From Arenicola marina (taxonomy: Eukaryota > Annelida > Polychaeta > Arenicolidae): a stretch of DNA of 64,000 bases. The DNA lies in NCBI GenBank assembly GCA_964019135.1, contig OZ025248.1, positions 35,209,670 to 35,273,669 of the forward strand, written 5' to 3'. Positions 23,725 through 34,500 of the stretch are shown in pieces. A program made the position numbers and the translations under genes. The notes under the pieces were generated by a model, which worked only from the letters and a program-made list of their open reading frames with translations, ran no database searches and was not told the origin of the DNA. Numbering within the stretch: position 1 is the first letter of the stretch; each line of letters starts with the position of its first letter.

Positions 23725-24515
23725 GGGCTATACATTAACTACAAGATCTGCTCCAGACCCTACGAGACAGATATACTTATGCTCTACGTCAATGCTATAG
23801 CATCAACGGCCTGCATATGTTGCCTACTTTCCGATTGATTGTTTTCACTCACTTCACACAAAAGATCAGCTAAAGTTATCCTTGGATGCACAACTAACCA
23901 CTAAATTTAGTTTGCATATCGGAATTATAACCCGCAGAGTAGGTTTATGTAATATATATGAGCGGTTAGACAGTTGGAAAAGGTTGTTTCATGAGTGACT
24001 GTCAGTGTCAGGTGAACTAATGTGCTGCGCTTGGGTCTCCATGTCGTATGACGCAATAATCATTATGACTCGCATGTCTGCGGGTTATCTATGGTTACGC
24101 AACAACGCTCCTTATATGGACTGAGCAGGTGAGGCCAATGGTGCTCCGTTTATAGCAAAAATGTCAACATCGATGATTTGCTTTCAAATACAACGCTTTT
24201 AACAGTTTCATCGAATGGACCACATGCATTATGGAGAGATGAATGTCTTATCTTTAACTATGTTATGATTTTATCTTTAGGAATGCCTGAACCAAAGCAA
24301 GCAAAAAAATATTTGACACCCACTCGCTTCCTCACGCACAAAGCGCGCAGCTAGCTGGTTCCCAACACTCAAACGTTGACTACAGTGCGCGTCTAAGTGC
24401 TCGTCACGCAGCTGTGGCAAGGCACCAGCGTGATGCGCACTCCTTCTGAGAGCACGTGTTGGTCCCCAAAGGACCTAAACCTGAAATAGAACCCGTGAGA
24501 ACTGTACAGTCATAT
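23725..24515. mobile_element. Family A MITE, near-complete copy
   Basis: Begins GGGCTATACATTAACTAC and ends AACCCGTGAGAACTGTACAG. The last part read inward gives CTGTACAGTTCTCACGGG, so the ends are inverted repeats on GGGCTRTACA. The interior is collinear with 47771-48465, including GGTTAGACAGTT, GTTATCTATGGTTACGCAAC, GAGCACGTGTTGGTCCCCAA and CCTAAACCTGAAATAGAAC. No long open frame is present, so any movement would need a partner transposase. Confidence 0.6.
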
Positions 24516-24519
24516 AGAG

Positions 24520-26190
24520 CAATACACTTCAGTTTTGGGGACAAACAAACACACGAGCTCCATGTTGAAGTATAGGCAGCAATAAGTCGATGTCTATTCC
24601 AGGACTATGAGTCCCATTTCAAGAAACATGGCTATGGGAGGTATACGTTAAAATATTTGGAAGCGATGAACCGCAGAACTTTTCGGAATATACAAGGAAA
24701 AGTCCGTCTTTAAAACACTCGAAAAAACTAAAAATAGCGTTTTAACTTTAGCCCTTCACGCGGGCTTTCGCGAGTTCCCCAAACAACGTGACGTCACAGA
24801 GCCTCACGCGCCTCCGCGGTAACAAAAATTGCGAGAGCAAGTGACCGACTTCACCATTGCACTGTCAAAGTGTGCAGAGCATGGAGTAACAACACACTGA
24901 TGCGTCATTAAACCACATGGTAAATGCAAAATAAGACAAAGTTTCTTTATCCTTTGCAAGTTTTCTGTCTGAAGCGTTGCGCTAACGTTGTCACCCGGGG
25001 AGAATACATGTTACGTCATAATGTCATAAAACGTTAGTTTCTCAGCCGTGTTGTCCCGTCGTAACAAATATTCGTCATTCTGATGGCGCAAAAGAATGAA
25101 AAAATATGTCGTCTATCGGTTTTGTGCAGCTATAATTGTGAAATATTCTTAATCCTATCGCTAGGCCTTCCGCAATGGACCCACCCCTCCTCTCGGCGCC
25201 TGGCTCTTGCGTAGGTAGTCTGGTTCCCTGGCTCTGTGTCATAACATATACGTCACGCATACGTCACAGATAGTCAGGATACCAGTGCGCGCAGAGATTC
25301 TAAACTCGTTCCGAACACGCGCTTCGTTTGTTTGTTCTCAAAATAAGTAAACCGGAAGTCTTGGCGAACGAGACTTTATAGCCCTATTGAACCACTTTCC
25401 CATGGTATCCCGGAAGCATCCCATTTTGTCCCCATAAATATCCTTTTAATATTTATAGATTAATTATATTAACCTAAACAACACCGGCTGCTAACGCAGT
25501 CTAAATTATTCCAAGTTTCCATCTGCCAATAAATCTTGGGTGCTACTTCTCTCCGGCTGCCCCATTGACAAATGTTGCTATGACGCGGAGTTGAAAAATC
25601 AAGTCGAAAAGATGTTTAGTCCGCCAGGATCTCTAGAATAAAAGATAGCTCTGGTGACAAATATGCAATGGCGCGAAAAAGTCACGTCACGGCGGTATTT
25701 TAATTTGCGCCGGTAATCCAGATGACTTTAAAAACTGGCAAGCGAAGATGCACAGGGGGATGAGGGTTGCAGGGGTCCTGTGGGGAAGGGGGCAGGCGGG
25801 GAAACGATTATGTATAGAAGCTTCAGAAGAAGCTTGGGCACATGCATTCGAGCGCTTGGACGATCCATACAAAGACAAAATGCCTTATAGGGGTGGATCC
25901 AGGGGTGACAATTCCGTATTAGGATAAGTCTCAGAATGATTCACCATCTAAAATGTCAAGGGCGGGGAGTCATCAACAGGAACAATTATAATATGAATTT
26001 CTTTTGCATTTTATACATGCCTAAACACACCGGTATAAACAGGTTTAAAATGCGAAATATTGAATTTCAGGTTATTTCCTTAAAATAACCTACACACATT
26101 GTTTAATACTTTTCAGTGATAAAAATTTTACAGATGTATACGTGTTCATACTTATCTCAACAACTTTGGTCTCAACAAAAGTGGTGGGAG
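24520..26190. other. Intergenic with repeat traces
   Basis: Positions 24530-24565 (TTTTGGGGACAAACAAACAC) are the inverted partner of 52070-52105. At about 25375-25390 TTATAGCCCTATTG resembles a family A terminus. At 25890-25905 GGGGTGGATCCAGGGG is a scrap of the GGGGCGGATCC element. No gene is supported. Confidence 0.4.
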
Positions 26191-26194
26191 TTAA

Positions 26195-27365
26195 GTCTGA
26201 TCTCTATAGGGGTGCTGGGCGTAAAGTCAGGTCTCTACCGGGGTGCTGGGCATAAAGTCTGGTTTCTACAGGGGTGCTGGGCGTATAGTCTAGTCTTTAC
26301 AGGGGCGCTGGCGGTAAGGTGTGGGCTCTGATGGGGCGCTGAGGGTGATGTCTGGTCTTTACAGGGGCGCTGGCGGTAAGGTGTTGGCTCCGATGGGGCG
26401 CTGAGGGTGATGTCTGGTCTTTACAGGGGCGGTGGCGGTAAGGTGTGGGCTCCGATGGGGCGCTGAGGGTAATGTCCGGTCTTTACAGGGGCGCTGGCGG
26501 TAAGGTGTGGGCTCCGATGGGGTTCTGAGGGTGATATCTTGTCTTTACATGGGCGCTGGCGGTAAGGTGTGGGCTCCGATGGGGCGCTGAGGGTGATGTC
26601 TGGTCTTTACAGGGGCGCTAGCTTTAAGGTGTGGGCTTCGATGGGGCGTTGAGGGTGATGTCTGGTCTTTACAGGGGCGCTGGCGGTAAGGTGTGGGCTC
26701 CGATGGGGCGCTGAGGGTGATGTGTGGTCTTTACAGGGGCGCTGGCGGTAAGGTGTGGGGTCCGATGGGGCGCTGAGGGTGATGTCTGGTCTTTACAGGG
26801 GCGCTGGCGGTATGGTGTGGGCTCCGATGGGGCGCTGAGGGTGATGTCTGGTCTTTACAGGGGCGCTGGCGGTAAGGTGTGGGCTCCGATGGTGCGCTGA
26901 CGGTGATGTCTGGTCTTTACAGGGGCGCTGGTGGTGAGGTGTGGGCTCCGAATGGGCGCTGAGGGTGATGTCTGGTCTTTACAAGGGCGCTGGCGGTAAG
27001 TTGTGGGCTCCGCAGGGGCGCTGGTGGTGAGGTGTGGGCTCCGATGGGGCGCGGAGGGTGATGTCTGGTCTTTACAAGGGCGCTGGCGGTAAGGTGTGGG
27101 CCCCGAAGGGGCGCTGGCGGTAATGTGTGGGATCCGATGGGGCGCTGAGGGTGATGTCTGGTCTTTACAGGGGAGCTGGCGGTAAGGTGTGGGCTCCGAT
27201 GGGGCGCTGAGGGTGATGTCTGGTCTTTACAGGGGCGCTGGCGGTAAGGTGTGGGGTCCGATGGGGCGCTGAGGGTGATGTCTGGTCTTTACAGTGGCGC
27301 TGGCGGTAAGGTGTGGGGTCCGATGGGGCGCTGAGGGTGATGTCTGGTCTTTACAGGGGCGCTGC
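26195..27365 (+). repeat. 62-bp minisatellite, about 18 units
   Basis: The unit is GGGGCGCTGAGGGTGATGTC, then TGGTCTTTACAGGGGCGCTG, then GCGGTAAGGTGTGGGCTCCG, then AT. The first units (26195-26330) are a diverged shorter form (GGGGTGCTGGGCGTAAAGTC). The array stops about 860 bp before the receptor start codon. Each unit contains TCTTTACAG|GGGC, which looks like a 3' splice site, and GGTAAGGT, which looks like a 5' splice site, but no coding exon is evident. Confidence 0.85.
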
Positions 27366-28225
27366 GTTGGCGGTACCGTATGGCACCCCCGGCGGCAGTG
27401 GTCCCCCGAGCTGTCCCCACCTGGGGGCCGCTGGTGGAGAGGCGTCGATACGCCATAACCTCACGCCCCCGGGTAGCTGATCGGCGAGCGCGCAGTAGTC
27501 TCTGGAAGCGGGTGGGTCATACCTGAGGATGGCAGCTGGATCTGACGGGCGACGCCAACGCTGCTGTGACAGCACCCTAGGGGGGTGACATCGGAGCTGG
27601 CAGTCGGATAAATACCAAATACAACGGTCGAGAAAACAGATAAGGCCCCAACCACGCTTGGCAACGCGGCACCAGCAGTTCACATAGGCAAGCGTACCGG
27701 CTTCACTTACTTCATATTGACAAGCGTGGCGTGCCGAGAACTCACCCAGTGACTTGGCACCGGCTCTTGTTAAACCCACGGCGAGAGGTTTGCTCATTTT
27801 GCTCGCGGTTGTCTCTTCCTGGGGTCGTTTTGCCTGTCTCGTCACGTCGTCGTCGTTGGGGAAGGCTTTACCGCCGTTTACTGGTAGTTTACCATCGTCA
27901 AACGGCGCCTGAAACCTTTTTGGCTCGTCTCCTAAAGCTGTCTTTTGTCAGTTGATGTGTGCGCTTTTCGCTCGTGAACAAGTGTCCAATGACAACACAG
28001 AAAGCGTAAATATCGTGATCGGGGAAACCGTGAACCACAACAAGAAGGCGCACCGAGGTACTTAATTTATTCACCAATGCGGCAGCCTTAAAAGGCATTG
28101 ACCTGACAACAGATTCCGGTGTACCCGTTGTAACGCCTGTGCGAGAGGATGATGCGATGAACTCTCGCACATACACATAGCAGGCGATCAGGATTCGCCA
28201 ACAAATCCCGCCTGATAACGAGAAA
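27366..28225. other. Upstream region of the GPCR gene
   Basis: GC-richer than its surroundings. A 164-codon open frame on the minus strand (27351-27845) has no recognisable domain. The promoter and 5' untranslated region of the receptor should lie here if exon 1 contains the true start, but no clear TATA box or initiator could be fixed. Confidence 0.35.
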
Positions 28226-28550
28226 ATGGCACTTTCAACCATTTCTCCACTCGACATGATGACAGCTGTGGAGAATTTGACTTTGGATGTCAAAGTGATA
28301 GACTTTTCTCCGTTATCTTTCGGGGATCAAGTATATTTATCTTGTTTCTACGCCTTCCTGGCCATCGTGGCTCTGACGGGACTCGTGGGCAACAGTCTGG
28401 TCATAGCGGCCATCCTGGGTCATCGCAGCTTACGATTGCCGACCCACGGCTTCATCCTCAGCTTGGCCTTCTCAGACCTGACGCTGGGAGTGCTGCAGTT
28501 CACCTACCAGATATCGCTCACCCCGCTCTCCGGTGTCCAGGCTGTATTGG
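28226..28550 (+). CDS. GPCR exon 1 (N-terminus, TM1, TM2)
   Basis: Encodes residues 1-108 plus the first base of Gly109. It contains YAFLAIVALTGLVGNSLVI (TM1) and GFILSLAFSDLTLGV (TM2). It ends GTATTGG before GTAAGTGTT, a strong donor. The exon's last 60 bases are the founder of the tandem array that follows, so alternative donors in the array cannot be excluded. The paralogous exon at 59649-59943 ends at the same residue and phase, which supports this boundary. Confidence 0.88.
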
Positions 28551-31500
28551 GTAAGTGTTCGTGTTCACCTACCAGATGTTGCTCACACCGCTCTTCGGCG
28601 TCCAGTCTGTATTGGGTAAGTGTTTGTGTTTACCTACCAGATATCGCTCACCCCGCTCTCCGGGCGTCCAGCCTATAATAGGTAAGTGTTTGTGTTTACC
28701 TACCAGATATCGCTCACCCCGCTCTTCGGCGTCCAGTCTGTATTGGGTAAGTGTTTGTGTTCACCTACCAGATATCGCTCACCCCGCTCTCCGGGCGTCC
28801 AGCCTATAATAGGTAAGTGTTTGTGTTTACCTACCAGATATCGCTCACCCCGCTCTTCGGCGTCCAGTCTGTATTGGGTAAGTGTTTGTGTTCACCTACC
28901 AGATATCGCTCACCCCGCTCTCCGGGCGTCCAGCCTATAATAGGTAAGTGTTTGTGTTCACCTACCAGATATCGCTCACCCCGCTCTCCGGGCGTCCAGC
29001 CTATAATAGGTAAGTGTTTGTGTTTACCTACCAGATATCGCTCACCCCGCTCTTCGGCGTCCAGTCTGTATTGGGTAAGTGTTTGTGTTCACCTACCAGA
29101 TATCGCTCACCCCGCTCTCCGGGCGTCCAGCCTATAATAGGTAAGTGTTTGTGTTTACCTACCAGATATCGCTCACCCCGCTCTTCGGCGTCCAGTCTGT
29201 ATTGGGTAAGTGTTTGTGTTCACCTACCAGATATCGCTCACCCCGCTCTCCGGGCGTCCAGCCTATAATAGGTAAGTGTTTGTGTTTACCTACCAGATAT
29301 CGCTCACCCCGCTCTTCGGCGTCCAGTCTGTATTGGGTAAGTGTTTGTGTTCACCTACCAGATATCGCTCACCCCGCTCTCCGGGCGTCCAGCCTATAAT
29401 AGGTAAGTGTTTGTGTTCACCTACCAGATATCGCTCACCATGCTCTCCGGGCGTCCAGCCTATAATAGGTAAGTGTTTGTGTTCACCTACCAGATATCGC
29501 TCACCCCGCTCTTCGGCGTCCAGTCTGTATTGGGTAAGTGTTTGTGTTCACCTACCAGATATCGCTCACCCCGCTCTCCGGGCGTCCAGCCTATAATAGG
29601 TAAGTGTTTGTGTTCACCTACCAGATATCGCTCACCCCGCACTCCGGTGTCCAGGCTGTAAGCCAAAAGAACACATTTCCCCTATTTAAGTTAGTAATAT
29701 AAAGGCTCTTACTAATCGATGATTAACTTTTTTCTCTGGAACCAGTGTAAAAAATTGCATTGACGAGAAGATTGTCCGCATTACTTTCTTTTATTCTAAT
29801 TATATATCATATTATGTTATATGTTTAAAAGATGAAAAATTAAGCTATACACAGCAATATAATATATGCATTAACAATTAAGGCCTGGGTTATATAATCT
29901 AAAATGTCGCAATCCTTTCGAAACTCATTTTATTTGACAATTAGAACAATTATTACGTGTGCGTTTCTGAAACCTTTGCATATATTACACTATCTTGTAA
30001 TTGGGGTCTATATTTTTGGTACGTTCTTTCTTTCGATTAAGACATTTGTTGGACGCCTCACCTTTGTCTGGAGTGTTCATTAGCTAGATGAATGCACTTA
30101 GACCTAGCCGTGTGTTGTTAACGTAACTATGCCTCATTTATGCATTATTTTGTTATATGAAAAATCCTTCTTTAATGTTGACTCGGTAAGTGTCACGATG
30201 TAATCAGTGGACCCGAGTCAAGTCGAGCTCCTGGGCTGATGTTGTCTGAACTTGCACTGTCAACGGAGTGGCGACAAAAAACAGCTTTGGTGACCTTGAC
30301 GTTGCTGTGACACTGACCGTAGATATATGGCAATATCTGTCATCCAAATATTAATGTTATGTAATCGAACAGGTGGATTTTCCTGACAAAATGCTCTCAT
30401 ATAGATCAATGTTAAAATTGGATAACATTCTTTTCTCAAAAACTTTTCTGCATCGAGAAAATGTCAGCAAACATGCTTTTGCGGCTCTCTATGCAAAATA
30501 CTATCCGCGAAGTATTAATACATTATGTATTAATACATGAAAAGCGTCCAAATAGTAAGGTTATGTTCTACGCAGGGTGTCATGTGTCTGACTTGTTCCC
30601 TTCATGGATAAAAGTTAGAGATCATATTCCCGCCCAAATCCTCTCATATGGTTTATTCTTAAAATTTGGACATTTTGTTGCAGAAAAACTAGCCAGGCGA
30701 TTTGCAAATTTCAAATACTGCGTACAACCCACGTGTGCCCAATGCGTCATGCGCCATAGGTCATACCTCGGGGTGATGAAAAGATAGATGTGACAGTTCA
30801 AGTGATTTACCCGATTTGTTGTCCTGTCATTTAATGGTTAAAGGAGTTTCAAAAGAAATCCCTGTGACCTTGACCTTTGAGTTACAATCCCCAACAACGA
30901 AATTGTACCTAAGACTGGCCCTCCGCATCGCAAGTTAAACTAGAAGTCGATAGCGTTTGACAGTTATCGCATGTCGTTACCAACAGATAGACTGACAGAC
31001 ACACAAACCGGCAAACAGAACACAACACAACGACATAAGACGAAAATTCACTTCGTCTTAACAAGATATATATATGTATATATATTCATTTATACGGAGT
31101 CCTGTGTCGAGGCGCCGTGGGGCTGGAATCACACAATCATAGGTCGGTTTTTATTTGGGATTCTCTGTGAACTTTCCCGAGTGTATCCTTTCCCAGCATG
31201 GCCAACCTGACCAAAGGCTTCAATTACCGGTACTGTAACAGAGCCAAAGAAACAGAAACGCGCATGCCACGTCCGTAAGGCCATGTGGTATATCGACCAA
31301 TAAAAGATTCAATGTAATACCTTTCGTGATATGCATGTGGTATCTCGATAGATCAAAGTTATGCCTTACGTCATGTTCTAAAAGATTACGTGGGTTATCT
31401 TACATGTATTGTTATTGAATCTTGAGTTTTATATATCCTAATGGTCTTGGCAATGACGTCAAGTAATGACGTCAATAATGTTGCAAGCAATAACGTAGAT

Positions 31501-34500
31501 ACTGAAACAAGCAATAACGTAAATATTGCCACAAGCAATGGCGTAAGTAATGATCATAGTAATGACGCAAATAATGGTCTAAGCTATGACGTAAATATTG
31601 GCACACTCAATATCGTAAATAATGATCATAGTAATGACGTAAATAATGATCTTAGTAATGACGTAAATAATGATCTTAGTAATGACGTAAATAATGATCT
31701 TAGTAATGACGTAAATAATTGCATACGCAATGACGTGAATAATGACACAAGCAATGAAGTCAATCATGGCATAATCACTGACATCCATAATGATCAAAGC
31801 AATGACGAACATAATGGCCTAAGCAATAACTTAAATAATTGGACAGATAATGCCGTTAATAATGGCCCAAGCAATGACGTTACATGATTGTCTTTTTGTA
31901 ATTGGAGGGAGAAGTGGATAATGTCATTTTATACCCATATATCTTATTAGCCTACCCATGTATGTTAATAACCTAGCCATGTATTATATTAGCCTCCCCA
32001 TCTACATTATTAGCCTACTTATCTATATTATTAGCCAAACTATGCATCTTATTAGCCTCTCAACCTATATTATTAGCCTAACCATCCATATTATTAGCCT
32101 AACCATCCATATTATTAGCCTAACCATCCATAATATTAGCTTAGCCATCTATATTATTGGCCTACCCATTTAAATAGCCTACCCATGCCTACTAGCCGAG
32201 TGGGGCGTCAAAGTGCATTCCAGGTGTAACCCTAAAGACTGTGATCTAGCTCTTGCGTGATCTCGTTGGCGTGGGCCTATTTACTGCTTCCTAATGTAGC
32301 TCCTAAGGCGTCCTTGCCCTAACCATGTAATCACCTCCGTGGTGATCAGAATAGTGGGGTGGAGTTGAAAGGTTCCTTTCTGACCAACCTACAAAAAAGA
32401 TGGTGACGGTCTTTTATAGCAAATGGAGCTTGATGACTTTACAATGTCAGGGAGGTGACGTCATTTCCGCTGACTGACATCCGAGCCAACACCTGCCGCG
32501 AGTCATATTACAGGTATGGTTAATGAGGACCATGTTGCATGTTATATGCGAAATGACAAGGAAGATTGTTTGTGGAACCTGCACGCTCTCGGATGGATGG
32601 ATGCATGCATGAATGCATAAATGAATGAATGGACCGGCGCTTCCTTCCGACATGAGATTAAACGGGTGGACAGTACTTCTTTGCATGCGCTTCCCAAGGG
32701 AGTCCAAGTAGCATGTACGCATTTCTTTGGGGAGCGAGACAAACGTAGACGCGTCCCCTGCTGGAGCTAGTCTGAGACTAATCTGAATACATCTCCTCGC
32801 AGAACGAGACACGCCTGCGCGTCCAATAGGAAATCGACACTAACCGGCACGCGTCCAATAGGAAATCGACACTAACCGGCACGCGTCCAATAGGAAATCC
32901 ACACTAACCGGCACGCATCTCCTTGCAGAACCAGACTAACTCCTCTCGGAAACCCCGACTAACTTGTACGCGTTCCCTAGGAAAACCAGCCTAACTTGCA
33001 CGCGTCTCCTTGGTAATCTAGATTAACTTGCACGCATTCCCTGGTAAACCAGACTAACGTGAGCGAGTCCCATTTGGGAATGTACGCGGCATTTGTCAAC
33101 CGAACAATTTGGCTCTGTTCACTAGGATGTGCCATAATGTGTCGCTGGCCGGGAGGGGCAAAAACAAGGAATAGGACAGACAGAAGCTCACAGACCCATC
33201 AAAGGAAATTACCTTGGTTCATGTTAGACAAATATATGGCCCATGTATGGCGTAGCTTTATCCTTAGTCACACGTCGAGCGCAGAGAAAGGCCGAGACGA
33301 ACACGCGCTACCCGGAAGCTGTCTTTGTTATGGCTGGCTTTGAAGACATCTGGAGCTAAATGATGCACGGAGTCCATTACAATCATGTCAGACCGCACGG
33401 TGGCGATACATTCGTGTAATCCTGTCGCAAGAGGATGCTGTTTTTTCTTAGGGGCGAGTCGTGTTCCGGTCGTTAAAGATAAAGAAGCGAGAAGATGAGG
33501 TTAACCGTCTAGCCACGTTGCGAGCCCATGTCAAACTTGTCGATAATATGACAGGGAAGATATCAATATCATAGGGGCTTCGGATCCCCTTTACTTCCCT
33601 TGCCAAGTAGAGGGATGAGACAACATTGGGGGGGAGGTGGGGGGTGGAGGCGTGGGGCAGTCCATGCGGAAGCGTGCCTAAGGCAAAAGGCATAGAAAAT
33701 GTTGTGTGACGATGATAATAGCAAGCCGTGACAAGGTGTTTGATTACCTTTTGTTGTTAACAACGCCCCTGCCCGGAGGTAGACCAAGTCAGACTCCATA
33801 GGGCAACGACGGGAAGAGGTCGCGGTGGTGGGGTGGGGTGGGGTGGGTTGGGGAGAGGGGATGGAACATCATGGCTACGCGATCCCATCTGTACCCCTTT
33901 TGATTCGGCTTCTCATTGAAGTACGGAAGTAACTGTCCATGTCATAGAGATGAAAGGTCGAGGGGTGTTGCCGTAGAGAATCATGGTCGTCACCACCCCC
34001 GCCCCCAGCCCACACCCCTCTCCCCTAAAATAACATGCCAAGTGGCCAAGTATTACAAACGGCTAACAACAGGTTATATGGCCCCATAAATCCAGGCGTC
34101 TCCCACCTAATTTGCCCACCAGCGGTAGGTAGGGGCATAATGCCTTAAATATTCATGGCTTCTACTCAAAACTTGTGCACATGCTGGATCCCTTCATAGT
34201 TAATCATAATAAGGCTAAAAAGGAAGGGTGTGGGAGGGAATGGGAGGAGCGGGGGGGCGGGGGGGGGGGGGGTAGATGCGTCTCCTTTTATGGGTTTTTT
34301 AAAAATTTCGATTCATATCGTAACTTTAGATGAAGCCGGATAGTTGGTTCAATATTCAGGACGATTTAACAATTTTTGGTCATATCGCGTCAATGGGAGA
34401 AGGAACGGAGAGTGGAGCCATGCCCCGGGGTAACCTTTTACTCTTTGCGAAGAAGGGCATGGGATATTTATCCAGCGATCACACATACATGGCCACAGCG

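Noticed and set aside
27351..27845. 164-codon minus-strand frame
   Set aside because: No domain recognised, partly overlaps the end of the 62-bp array and lies in the receptor's upstream region.
28555..29661. Series of 62-106-codon frames (MFVFTYQISLTPLFGVQ...)
   Set aside because: They are reading frames through the 65/66-bp array and copies of the exon 1 end, not separate genes.
31441..31887. 148-codon Asn/Asp-rich frame
   Set aside because: Explained by a 24-bp minisatellite; antisense is open too.
32447..32812. 121-codon minus-strand frame repeated at 35935-36198
   Set aside because: Its conservation reflects recent segmental duplication of the DNA, and it differs in length between copies.
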